Part shown: positions 1 to 7,950 of the stretch, piece by piece | Layout: each line of letters starts with the position of its first letter | Position numbering within the stretch: position 1 is the stretch's first letter | Source: Thermoplasmata archaeon | GTDB lineage: Archaea; Thermoplasmatota; Thermoplasmata; Halarchaeoplasmatales; Halarchaeoplasmataceae | Direction: 5' to 3' | NCBI GenBank assembly: GCA_007129655.1 | Contig: SKVC01000121.1 | Coordinates: forward strand, 1 to 27,917 | DNA: 27,917 nucleotides | Position numbers and translations under genes: made by a program | Notes under the pieces: generated by a model | Seen by the model: the letters and a program-made list of their open reading frames with translations, nothing else | Database searches by the model: none | What the model was told of the DNA's origin: nothing

Positions 1-9
1 CCCCGCTAC

Positions 10-17
10 TTTTTTTT
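10..17 (+). terminator. Possible oligo-T terminator of an upstream gene
   Basis: A run of eight T residues lies at the left edge, directly before the cdc48 promoter. Archaeal RNA polymerase often terminates at T tracts, so this may end transcription of a gene outside the window. No upstream gene is visible, so the direction is assumed. Confidence 0.3.
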
Positions 18-26
18 AACATAAAC

Positions 27-34
27 TTTAAATA
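27..34 (+). promoter_or_regulatory. TATA box of cdc48
   Basis: TTTAAATA lies about 70 bp before the cdc48 ATG. Initiation about 25 bp downstream would leave a leader of roughly 50 nt. A GGTGG Shine-Dalgarno motif sits four bases before the ATG at 104. A weaker TATA-like sequence at 38-46 is an alternative. Confidence 0.5.
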
Positions 35-103
35 GTGCCTATAAACATTATACAACATATACATTACAACAGCTCGTTGTATAGTTGAAATAAAGGTGGA
101 AAA

Positions 104-2278
104 ATGAAGACAGGCGAAAAAGTCCTAAAGGTTGCCGAAGCTAAATCCCAAGACGTTGGAAAAGGATTGGCCAGAATAGACCCTGCGGTAAAGGAAAAGC
201 TCGGTCTACAAAGTGGAGACATAATACTGATCATCGGAGATAAACAAACCGCTTCTAAAGTATGGGCGGCCGACGAAGATGATAGAAACACCGGTATGAT
301 CAGGATCGATGGGCCGACAAGAAGGAACGCCGGCGTAAAGATAGATGAAAAAGTAGCTGTGAAAAAGGTCCAAGCCAAAGCTGCTGAGAAAGTAACCTTC
401 GCACCTACGGAACAAATCCGGTTGATGGGAGGCGAAGAATATCTTCGTAAAGAAGTATTAAAATACAGACCTATAACCAAAGGAGACTCCATCAATCTAA
501 ATGTGATGGGCAAAAGGATCGAACTCATAGTAAAATCATATTCTCCTACCGCCGATGCCGTGATAATCAAGCCTGATACTCAAGTTGTGATCTCCGAAAA
601 GCCTGTGAGCAAAGAAGAACTAGCCATGGTTCCCAAGGTATCATACGAAGATATCGGCGGTCTAGACAAAGAGATCGAAAGGGTGAGAGAGATGGTAGAG
701 CTTCCTTTGAGACATCCCGAGCTCTTCGATAAGGTAGGCATCGAAGCACCGAAAGGCGTACTGCTCCATGGACCACCGGGTACCGGAAAAACCCTCATGG
801 CCAAGGCGGTGGCTAGTGAAACGAACGCTAACTTTTTCAACATAGGCGGACCGGAGATAATGTCAAAATACTACGGTGAAAGTGAGGGGAGATTGAGAGA
901 GATCTTCGAAGAAGCAGAGAGTAACCAACCTTCGATCATATTCATAGATGAGATCGATTCGATAGCACCGAAAAGGGACGAAGTCACCGGAGAGACCGAG
1001 AGGCGAATAGTCGCACAACTGCTCTCTCTCATGGATGGTTTGAAGGCCAGAGGAAAGGTCATAGTGATAGGAGCGACCAACAGGGCCCACGCCCTCGACC
1101 CGGCTCTTCGCAGACCCGGACGTTTCGATAGAGAGATAGAGATAGGGATGCCAGACAAGGAAGGTAGAAAGGAAGTTCTTGAGATACACACACGAGGGAT
1201 GCCCATAGACGAGGACGTTGATATGAATGAGCTCGCCGGTCTTACCCACGGATACGTAGGAGCGGACATGGAGGCACTTGCCAAGGAAGCAGCCATGCTA
1301 GCACTAAGGGAGATACTACCGGATCTAGATTTGGATCTAGCTCAGATACCGGCTGAACGTCTAGAGAAATTAAAGGTAAAAAGAAGCCACTTCAACATCG
1401 CTCTGCGGGAGATGAACCCTTCAACGATGCGGGAAGTGATTATAGAAACACCGGACGTCACCTGGGAAGACGTGGGAGGACTAAAAGACGTTATACAAGA
1501 ACTTCGGGAAGCCATCGAATGGCCTCTTCAATACAGCGACCTATTCAAACACATGGGAGCCGAAGTCCCGAAGGGTATTTTGCTCAGCGGACCACCGGGA
1601 ACCGGTAAAACACTACTCGCTAAAGCGGTTGCCAATGAGAGCGAAGTCAACTTCATATCGGTAAAGGGACCGGAATTTTTCTCTAAATGGGTCGGAGAAA
1701 GCGAAAAAGCGGTACGCGAAACCTTCCGAAAGGCACGACAGGCGGCTCCGACCATCGTTTTCTTCGACGAGATAGATGCTTTGGCACCCATCAGAGGTTC
1801 CAGCTCTGATTCTCATACATCGGAACGTGTCATATCTCAGATGCTCACCGAGCTGGACGGTCTAGAATCACTGCATGATGTGGTTGTGATCGCCGCCACC
1901 AATCGTCCGGATATCATCGACCCAGCTTTGCTGAGACCCGGTAGATTCGACCGGCGCATAACCATCGGTCTTCCGGACAATGAAACAAGATCGGAGATAT
2001 TGAAAGTCCATACACGAGAAAAACCGTTGTCTGACGACGTAAACCTGGAAAAACTATCCAAGAATACGGAAGGCCTAAGCGGTGCCGACATAGCCTCTAT
2101 ATGCAACGAAGCTCTGCTCCTGGCGATAAGGGAATTCGTTGCCTCAGGAGGAGATATGGATGAAGAGCGTATCAAGCAAACCACGGTGAAACAAAAGCAC
2201 TTCACCGAAGCGCTGAATAAGATCAAAGAAAAGAAGGACGAAAAGGGTAAAACAAAGGGTCCAAAAGCTTACCAATGA
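104..2278 (+). CDS. cdc48: Cdc48/VAT-type AAA+ ATPase (p97 homologue)
   Basis: Hexameric ATP-driven unfoldase that extracts and unfolds proteins, in archaea probably feeding the 20S proteasome. The 724 residues show the full family architecture. An N-terminal double-psi-barrel domain occupies about residues 5-170. The D1 ATPase has Walker A GPPGTGKT at 223-230, Walker B IIFIDE at 278-283 and arginine-finger sequence RRPGRFDRE near 336-344. The D2 ATPase has Walker A at 496-503, Walker B IVFFDE at 551-556 and LRPGRFDRR near 610-618. The C-terminal tail is Lys-rich and ends Ala-Tyr-Gln, loosely matching the HbYX proteasome-docking pattern. The start is supported by a GGTGG motif four bases upstream. 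The gene is probably monocistronic and ends one base from a convergent operon. Length and motifs are normal, so family assignment is very secure; the proteasome role is inferred from family knowledge. Confidence 0.97.
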   Translation: MKTGEKVLKVAEAKSQDVGKGLARIDPAVKEKLGLQSGDIILIIGDKQTASKVWAADEDDRNTGMIRIDGPTRRNAGVKIDEKVAVKKVQAKAAEKVTFAPTEQIRLMGGEEYLRKEVLKYRPITKGDSINLNVMGKRIELIVKSYSPTADAVIIKPDTQVVISEKPVSKEELAMVPKVSYEDIGGLDKEIERVREMVELPLRHPELFDKVGIEAPKGVLLHGPPGTGKTLMAKAVASETNANFFNIGGPEIMSKYYGESEGRLREIFEEAESNQPSIIFIDEIDSIAPKRDEVTGETERRIVAQLLSLMDGLKARGKVIVIGATNRAHALDPALRRPGRFDREIEIGMPDKEGRKEVLEIHTRGMPIDEDVDMNELAGLTHGYVGADMEALAKEAAMLALREILPDLDLDLAQIPAERLEKLKVKRSHFNIALREMNPSTMREVIIETPDVTWEDVGGLKDVIQELREAIEWPLQYSDLFKHMGAEVPKGILLSGPPGTGKTLLAKAVANESEVNFISVKGPEFFSKWVGESEKAVRETFRKARQAAPTIVFFDEIDALAPIRGSSSDSHTSERVISQMLTELDGLESLHDVVVIAATNRPDIIDPALLRPGRFDRRITIGLPDNETRSEILKVHTREKPLSDDVNLEKLSKNTEGLSGADIASICNEALLLAIREFVASGGDMDEERIKQTTVKQKHFTEALNKIKEKKDEKGKTKGPKAYQ

Positions 2279-2279
2279 T

Positions 2280-2531
2280 CTAGAATATACCCAGGATGCT
2301 CAACACTCTGTGTGAAATAACTACAACGAACAGTATTATGCCTATAGATATAAGAGCATCCATCTTTACTCCTGTTTCCTGATCGGTATAAGAAGTGGTG
2401 AGCTCCCGTGTTATCAGCAATCCTATCAACATCAATATACCAAAGAGCTCTATATCGTGGGAGCCGACGATAACCACCCAAACAGCCGTCCAAACCGTCA
2501 GGGAAGCGGCTATCTTTTGGGATATGATCAT
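2280..2531 (-). CDS. Small membrane protein, unknown function
   Basis: The product has 83 residues and about three hydrophobic stretches (roughly 8-23, 27-42 and 60-80), so it should be an integral membrane protein. I do not recognise the family. Its ATG overlaps the stop of the upstream gene by four bases (ATGA), so it is almost certainly translated with that gene and may partner its product. It ends one base from the cdc48 stop on the other strand. It is one of the less certain genes because it is short, but the coupling and the membrane pattern argue that it is real. Confidence 0.7.
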   Translation of the reverse strand: MIISQKIAASLTVWTAVWVVIVGSHDIELFGILMLIGLLITRELTTSYTDQETGVKMDALISIGIILFVVVISHRVLSILGIF

Positions 2532-3262
2532 TCAAGCACCTCTAGATCGTATTTGACGTGCTTACCTTCCTTCTCGAACTCTTTTATAGCTAATGGAGAA
2601 CCGATACTTTCCGTGAGAGCCATAAGGTATGAACTGCAGATCGGACAAGCTGTCTTCTCACATATCCCCTCCGACCTCTCCATGACTCTTGCACAATAAT
2701 CGTCGTATCTACCGTGGGTGATCCTTAATTTTAATAGATCGTCTTCTTCCCTGACACTGAACGACTTCGCCATATCGAGACCATGACTGAGCATCCCCAT
2801 TACTTCCCGGGCACCTTCTATGTCCGACATGGTGGTGTCCAAACGAGAAAGGGCTTCGTCGTAGATCGGTTTTCCCGGAGGTACCAATGAAACACCCAAC
2901 CGTCCGGCCCCTCCTGCCACGATAACCATCTCGTCGTATAGATCCGGTAAAGCTCGAAGTTCTTTACCGGCCGGAACGAAAACCCTGGTGTTCTTTAAAT
3001 TATTATTTGGAGCGACCATCACACCTTTTCCCATTACATTCAGGTCCGAAAGCAGATCGTGCATCGGTTTCACATTGCTCTCCAATTCTGCCGTGGCTAC
3101 CTTGTCTTCCACGGTTTCAGGATTTATAATTAAAAGAGTTAAAATACCTATGAAAAGTGCTCCGAATCCGGCGTTACGGAACTCTGTGAATACGATCAAG
3201 TAAACTCCTATACCGATGAACACCGCTCCGGCTATCTTCGATGTGATCTTTGATATTTTCAT
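2528..3262 (-). CDS. Membrane-anchored cytoplasmic protein with C-terminal Cys cluster, unknown function
   Basis: The 244-residue protein begins with two membrane segments (about 9-26 and 30-46), followed by a soluble domain of about 195 residues, probably cytoplasmic. Near the C-terminus are C190, C201, C206 and C209, the last two in a CPIC motif, which could bind a metal or form a redox pair. I do not recognise a named family, though the even codon use and overall pattern look like a conserved archaeal protein. It is the first gene of a two-gene operon with the small membrane protein downstream (ATGA overlap). A TATA-like box at 3279-3288 lies about 22 bp before the ATG and no Shine-Dalgarno is visible, so the mRNA may be leaderless. 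Confidence 0.8.
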   Translation of the reverse strand: MKISKITSKIAGAVFIGIGVYLIVFTEFRNAGFGALFIGILTLLIINPETVEDKVATAELESNVKPMHDLLSDLNVMGKGVMVAPNNNLKNTRVFVPAGKELRALPDLYDEMVIVAGGAGRLGVSLVPPGKPIYDEALSRLDTTMSDIEGAREVMGMLSHGLDMAKSFSVREEDDLLKLRITHGRYDDYCARVMERSEGICEKTACPICSSYLMALTESIGSPLAIKEFEKEGKHVKYDLEVLE

Positions 3263-3278
3263 GGAACAACCTTCGTAT

Positions 3279-3288
3279 GTATATAAAG
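3279..3288. promoter_or_regulatory. Shared AT-rich promoter element between divergent genes
   Basis: GTATATAAAG can be read as a TATA box on either strand. On the minus strand it lies about 22 bp before the ATG at 3262, consistent with a leaderless transcript. On the plus strand it would start transcription near 3310, giving the gene at 3342 a short leader that includes a GGTGA motif at 3321-3325. Confidence 0.45.
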
Positions 3289-3341
3289 ATAATAAAATTA
3301 TCGCAAAAGCTTTATTGCATGGTGAAGGATTATTGACTCAT

Positions 3342-5408
3342 ATGTTTGGGAAACGGGTAACCTGCTTGGTGGCGTTTATCTTGATAATCGCTGCCTTGAT
3401 ACCCACGACGGTACGTGGAGACGACAGCCACGAGAACTTTGACGATGCAGATGTAGATATCAGTTCTCTACTTGCGGCTTTGAATCGCACACTAGAGTAT
3501 ATGGAATATTCTCTCAACCATTCCCTGGCCGTGGATTACTGGCAGGAAGTGGATCCGTATGGAGGTGAAGCCGGCTATAAAGAAGAAGATATCGAAGAAG
3601 CCGTCCTGTATTCGGAGGATGCCATGGCTAGTGTCGTCGCCTCGACTCTCATAATCGACGATATAAAGGATGAAATATCCAGCTACGAATATATCGATTC
3701 TCTTTACATGCCATTTTATCGTATAGCCGTCAATCTGACTAGATATTCCGAATCGCATCGATCGCTTCTCCAACACCTTAAAGAAACAGTGGAAACTTAT
3801 GATTCTGTTGTATCCAGTCAAACGGAGATAACAGATCTAAACCAGGCTTTAGAATCCCTTTTCTTCGCTTCGATTGAGTTACAGTCAATGAACAGAAGTC
3901 TGGAGCAGATACATAAAAGTGTAGAACTCCTTGACGAATCCTATTTTGATATCGAGCCTATCGATCTTAGTATCGACAATAGTACATATCTAATCCATTA
4001 CTATCAATCGATGATAGACGAATTACTGGAGCTTTTGGATGAGATATTGTTGGAAGTTGAAAAGGACGAAGACGGTTATTATCGAGTGATAATTGAAGTA
4101 CCTTGGGATATGAATGATCAAGATGGTTCCATTATAGGAGAAAACGTAACGTACTCGGACTCGATAATTTATGTCCTGAAATATCCTACACGGATAACAC
4201 TCGATCTACCTAAATATTATTTCTACGACGAAAAGGTGAACTTGACGGGACTCTTCGAAACTCCCGCATCTATAGATCTTTCCAACATTGAGCTATCCGC
4301 ACCCTTTGAAGAAACTATACATCCCAACAGTTCCGGTTGGTTTAATCTATCTTATCACACCCAAAATTTTGATTGGGGCACGAACCGGCTGAATGTTTCC
4401 TATATTGGGAATAACAGTATGCGGTCATCATTTGCAAGCGTAGAATTTGAAGTAAGCATACCTACGGAGATATCACTTCAAAGCGATATATCCGGTTTCT
4501 TCTACGAGTCAGACATCCCCGTTACCTTTTCGGGTAGGCTTATTGATAACTCAATCAACCAGGGCATATCCAACGAAGAGATATCACTCGAGTGGCAGGA
4601 AGGTAAGTTGGAGGGCTATACGGATACAGACGGCAATTATACTTTTACAACGACTTTAGATGATATGGGGCTCACCGACGGATTATACATCATACATGGT
4701 GTTTTCCAAGGTACAGTAGAGTATCGCGAATCGATTTCAGAACCGGTCTTTGTTTACCTTATGACGAACGGTTCCTTCGTGATAGGCGATTCTCTAGAGG
4801 CTCTGGAGCCTTGGTACGAAGATGATGATATCGATGACGATGATGGAATAGATGATGATGATGGTATCGATGATGATGACGGTATCGATGATGATGATGG
4901 TATCGATGATGATGACGGTATCGATGATGATGACGGTATCGATGATGATGATGGTATCGATGATGAGGACGATGACGAACTATTCGGTATACCTCTCGAT
5001 CATTGGTTCCTTTTGATGATGATCATCCTGGTACTCATACTGCTCCTTCTGTTTTACCTCTCCCGCCATGAAGAAGAATTGCCTGAAGAAGATACATCGG
5101 AACCGGCTAGAAGTGTTTTAACGAGGCGAAAGATGCCCACCGCAACGAACAGAGAAGACATACCACTAGCATACAATGAGCTGGTCCATCGGTTGGATTC
5201 AAAAGGCGTTCTTCGGGTAACGAAGGGAAAAACACATCGGGACATCTTGAGAGAACTTACCGAGCGAATCGGATTAAAAGAATATATCGAGGATATAACC
5301 ATGATATTCGAGAGGGCTTTTTTCTCCCTGCAGAATATCACCTCATCAGAGATAGAATCGTTCAATAACGCATTGAAAAAGGTAACAAAGGAGGTATCAC
5401 GCAGATGA
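3342..5408 (+). CDS. Surface protein with Asp-rich repeat, transmembrane helix and cytoplasmic DUF4129-like domain
   Basis: From ATG 3342 the product has 688 residues. A signal peptide covers about 1-26 and ends TTVRG. A helical extracellular region (about 30-260) is followed by beta-rich Ig-like or carboxypeptidase-regulatory-like domains (about 290-490, including TDTDGNYTF). Seven IDDDDG units follow (497-538), then a membrane helix near 549-568. The last 70 residues resemble the DUF4129 domain (AYNELVHRL and the following helices), which is often found beside DUF4350, MoxR and DUF58 genes. The frame is open back to 3216, but that start lies inside the opposite-strand gene and upstream of the signal peptide. 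A TTG at 3333, better spaced from GGTGA, is an alternative. It overlaps the DUF4350 gene by ATGA. It probably senses or supports the envelope in the MoxR module. Confidence 0.85.
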   Translation: MFGKRVTCLVAFILIIAALIPTTVRGDDSHENFDDADVDISSLLAALNRTLEYMEYSLNHSLAVDYWQEVDPYGGEAGYKEEDIEEAVLYSEDAMASVVASTLIIDDIKDEISSYEYIDSLYMPFYRIAVNLTRYSESHRSLLQHLKETVETYDSVVSSQTEITDLNQALESLFFASIELQSMNRSLEQIHKSVELLDESYFDIEPIDLSIDNSTYLIHYYQSMIDELLELLDEILLEVEKDEDGYYRVIIEVPWDMNDQDGSIIGENVTYSDSIIYVLKYPTRITLDLPKYYFYDEKVNLTGLFETPASIDLSNIELSAPFEETIHPNSSGWFNLSYHTQNFDWGTNRLNVSYIGNNSMRSSFASVEFEVSIPTEISLQSDISGFFYESDIPVTFSGRLIDNSINQGISNEEISLEWQEGKLEGYTDTDGNYTFTTTLDDMGLTDGLYIIHGVFQGTVEYRESISEPVFVYLMTNGSFVIGDSLEALEPWYEDDDIDDDDGIDDDDGIDDDDGIDDDDGIDDDDGIDDDDGIDDDDGIDDEDDDELFGIPLDHWFLLMMIILVLILLLLFYLSRHEEELPEEDTSEPARSVLTRRKMPTATNREDIPLAYNELVHRLDSKGVLRVTKGKTHRDILRELTERIGLKEYIEDITMIFERAFFSLQNITSSEIESFNNALKKVTKEVSRR
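4830..4955 (+). repeat. Seven tandem 18-bp units encoding IDDDDG
   Basis: The unit is ATCGATGATGATGAYGGT with synonymous variation in the Asp and Gly codons, and a degenerate eighth unit continues to about 4979. It encodes a very acidic spacer between the extracellular beta domains and the transmembrane helix. Alternating Asp-Gly resembles calcium-binding loops, but that role is inferred. Such perfect tandem units usually vary in copy number between strains. Confidence 0.9.
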
Positions 5409-6499
5409 AGACAAAAAGGATCACTCTCTACATAATCACGATCGCATTTGTCCTATTCTTACTGCTACTCTCCATGGCATTCCCACTGGTTACCAACAGT
5501 GCGGATTTCAGCATATACAACAGCGGATGGAACGGCTGCAGCAGACTGGCCGTTCGTACCTATGATACTGGAAGATTTACGCCCAACCTGGAGTTAGAAT
5601 CCGGCGAAGATATGGAGATAGTCCAAAGAGATATCACCTCCTACGACTTAGAACCTGCACGGTCTACCTTTGTTATCTTGGGGCCAAAAAGAAATTTTGA
5701 TTCTCAGGAAATAGATTACCTCCATAATTTTTTGATCGAGGGAGGTAATGTACTCTTGGCGGATGATGTTGGAACAGGAAATTCCCTTTTGGAATCTCTA
5801 GATGGAACTAGCTCTCGATTCGTAAAGGATCCCGTACTCGATCTTTCATTCGAAAAGAAACCTCATTTTGTAGTAGCTTACGATCTAAGGGAACACCACA
5901 TCACAAACAATGTATCCCATATCCTTATGAACAAACCCACGTCCATAGAGCCCGACCAGAACGCCACATCCCTGATTTACACATCGAGAGCATCATGGTT
6001 GGATAAGAATCGAAATGGTATCTGGGATCAGAATGAACCAAAGGGAGGATTTCCTGTACTCTCCGTTGAACCGTACGGTCGAGGCTCACTCATATTACTG
6101 TCGGATCCGAGTATTCTGATAAACTCCATGCGTGATAAACTAGACAATGGAATATTTACAAATAACCTTTTGGGATACATATCCAGAGACAGAGAGAACG
6201 TCGTGTTCGACGAAAGTCACAGGGAAGAAAATATAATCTATACATTGATCTACACCGCGAATTACCCATCGAATATAGTTGCCTACGGCGTTGTCGCCAT
6301 CGCCCTGATAACCTCGATTTTCATAATGATACCCGAACAAAGAACCGTACTGTACGAAAGGATCAAACAGCTACTTGTTAGAGATAAACAAACAGATGAC
6401 GGCGATCCTGTGAAAAAACTATTAAACCAACACCCTGATTGGAACGAAAATAAACTGATGATGATAAACGAAAGATTCACACCACAAAGAGATGATTAA
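5405..6499 (+). CDS. DUF4350-family membrane protein
   Basis: The 364-residue protein has an N-terminal membrane segment (about 7-29), an extracellular domain and a second membrane helix near 290-310, then a charged cytoplasmic tail. Residues 88-125 (VILGPKRNF through NVLLADDVGTGN) match the GATase-like core typical of DUF4350. Residues 200-211 read DKNRNGIWDQNE, which fits the EF-hand calcium-loop pattern D-x-N-x-N-G-x-x-D-x-x-E. The gene starts inside the stop of the DUF4129-like gene (ATGA) and overlaps moxR by eight bases, so all three should be translated together. DUF4350 proteins commonly accompany MoxR and DUF58 genes, and their biochemical function is unknown to me. Family assignment is good; calcium binding is inferred. 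Confidence 0.85.
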   Translation: MKTKRITLYIITIAFVLFLLLLSMAFPLVTNSADFSIYNSGWNGCSRLAVRTYDTGRFTPNLELESGEDMEIVQRDITSYDLEPARSTFVILGPKRNFDSQEIDYLHNFLIEGGNVLLADDVGTGNSLLESLDGTSSRFVKDPVLDLSFEKKPHFVVAYDLREHHITNNVSHILMNKPTSIEPDQNATSLIYTSRASWLDKNRNGIWDQNEPKGGFPVLSVEPYGRGSLILLSDPSILINSMRDKLDNGIFTNNLLGYISRDRENVVFDESHREENIIYTLIYTANYPSNIVAYGVVAIALITSIFIMIPEQRTVLYERIKQLLVRDKQTDDGDPVKKLLNQHPDWNENKLMMINERFTPQRDD

Positions 6500-7460
6500 A
6501 TTGACCAGTCTGAAAGAGCATTACGAAGGATTTAAAAAGATTAAAAAAGAGATCGGAAAGGTAGTCGTTGGTTACGATGAGATAGTCGAAGATTTTATGG
6601 TATGCCTTATGACCGGCGGACACTTACTGATAGAAGGGGTCCCGGGAGTTGCCAAAACAACACTGATCAAACAGTTCACCCACGTATTAGGCCTATCTTA
6701 TGAACGTGTTCAGTTCACCCAGGACACATTACCAGCGGATATACTTGGACATTACTATTTTGATGCCGAAAAGGCTAGTTTCAAACTGCGAAAGGGGCCT
6801 GTATTCGCGCAGATTCTTATGGCCGACGAAATAAACCGAGCTCCGCCGAAGACCCAGTCCGCTCTCATAGAAGCTATGCAGGAAAAACAGGTTACCATAG
6901 AGGGGACCACACTACCACTGCCTGACCCTTTCTTTGTCATAGCTACTCGAAACCCCATCGAAACCGAAGGTGTTTATCCATTACCAGAAGCACAACTAGA
7001 CAGATTCATGATAAAATCGGACATGGGCTATCTTGATCCCAAAGAAGAGCTTAGGATGCTGCATCTTAAGAATAGCGAAAAAGAGTTCAAATCCTTATCC
7101 TTAGGAGACGGATTCGGACTAGATATGTACGGGATCTATCGTAAGGCTCACGCTTCGAACTCCATCATCGAATACGTACGAAACATAGTACTGGAAACCA
7201 GAGCTATCAACGAACTCGCCCTCGGTGCCAGTCCCAGAGCTGGTGAACATCTGCTTTATGCTTCCAAGGCCCAGGCTATACTTTCCGGTCGAAATTACGT
7301 TATCCCGGATGATGTAAAGAAAAGTGCTAGAAAGGTGATACCTCACCGTTTGATACTGACTGTCGATGCAGAATTAGAGGGGGTAAGTACCCATATGGTT
7401 CTGGACGACATATTGGAAGAAAAAGTCGAAGCTCCAAAAGGTGAATTCAAGAATACTTGA
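6492..7460 (+). CDS. moxR: MoxR-family AAA+ ATPase
   Basis: MoxR proteins are AAA+ ATPases thought to act as chaperones that assemble or activate partner complexes, usually together with a von Willebrand A or DUF58 protein. The 322 residues show Walker A GVPGVAKT at 49-56, the family segment QFTQDTLPADILG at 74-86, Walker B ILMADEINR at 108-116, and the sensor region FVIATRNP at 147-154. Family length is normal. It is the third gene of the plus-strand operon and overlaps the DUF4350 gene by eight bases. Its last 14 bases overlap the end of the convergent membrane-protein gene. The matching DUF58 gene is in the facing operon, so the two halves of the module probably work together although they are transcribed separately. 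Confidence 0.95.
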   Translation: MIKLTSLKEHYEGFKKIKKEIGKVVVGYDEIVEDFMVCLMTGGHLLIEGVPGVAKTTLIKQFTHVLGLSYERVQFTQDTLPADILGHYYFDAEKASFKLRKGPVFAQILMADEINRAPPKTQSALIEAMQEKQVTIEGTTLPLPDPFFVIATRNPIETEGVYPLPEAQLDRFMIKSDMGYLDPKEELRMLHLKNSEKEFKSLSLGDGFGLDMYGIYRKAHASNSIIEYVRNIVLETRAINELALGASPRAGEHLLYASKAQAILSGRNYVIPDDVKKSARKVIPHRLILTVDAELEGVSTHMVLDDILEEKVEAPKGEFKNT

Positions 7461-7950
7461 ATCCGCCTACTGCGTAAATTATCACAAAAGCCAGGATCGA
7501 TGAAGCTATCAGCAAAAGAGATTGGGATGCTACATTGGTTATATCGAGAATATATTCGTCGACTCCCGGTAATATTATCAACAGATAAAAAGCTATGAAT
7601 ACCGTTCCAAAATACACTATTGATGCCGATGCAGCCGCCGGTTCTAAACCCATTATCGGCGATAAGACCGATCTCCAGTAGTGAATAAGTGGTATAGCTA
7701 GGGTGAACATGAATATTATCAGTGGAACGGCTTCGTCCATACTTCCACCCTTTACCGCATAAGGCACCGAAAGAGAGAACATTATCAATCCGATGAGCTT
7801 TAGATGGTCCTGCTTTAAGTGCTCACCTAGGGAAACGATCAGGACGAACGGCGCCACGATAAGTGGTGAGTAACCTCCTTGGGAATTATAAATGACTGAA
7901 AGAATGAGCAACAAACCTAGAACATCGATGATCAAACCCCTTGTTTTCAT
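7447..7950 (-). CDS. Polytopic membrane protein of the DUF58 operon, unknown function
   Basis: The 167-residue product is almost entirely hydrophobic, with five or six probable membrane helices and short loops. I do not recognise the family. Its ATG overlaps the stop of the DUF58 gene (ATGA), so it is translated with it. Small membrane proteins in this position occur beside DUF58 genes in other archaea, which suggests a role in the same envelope complex. Its 3' end overlaps the convergent moxR gene by 14 bp. Confidence 0.8.
   Translation of the reverse strand: MKTRGLIIDVLGLLLILSVIYNSQGGYSPLIVAPFVLIVSLGEHLKQDHLKLIGLIMFSLSVPYAVKGGSMDEAVPLIIFMFTLAIPLIHYWRSVLSPIMGLEPAAASASIVYFGTVFIAFYLLIILPGVDEYILDITNVASQSLLLIASSILAFVIIYAVGGFKYS

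Noticed and set aside
64..570. Minus-strand open frame over the start of cdc48, and similar frames opposite other large genes
   Set aside because: These frames have no ribosome-binding site or family signature and simply mirror the codons of strongly recognised genes.
3216..3341. Longer N-terminus of the DUF4129-like protein
   Set aside because: It would start inside the divergent gene and place 42 residues before the signal peptide; ATG 3342 lies directly before the signal peptide.
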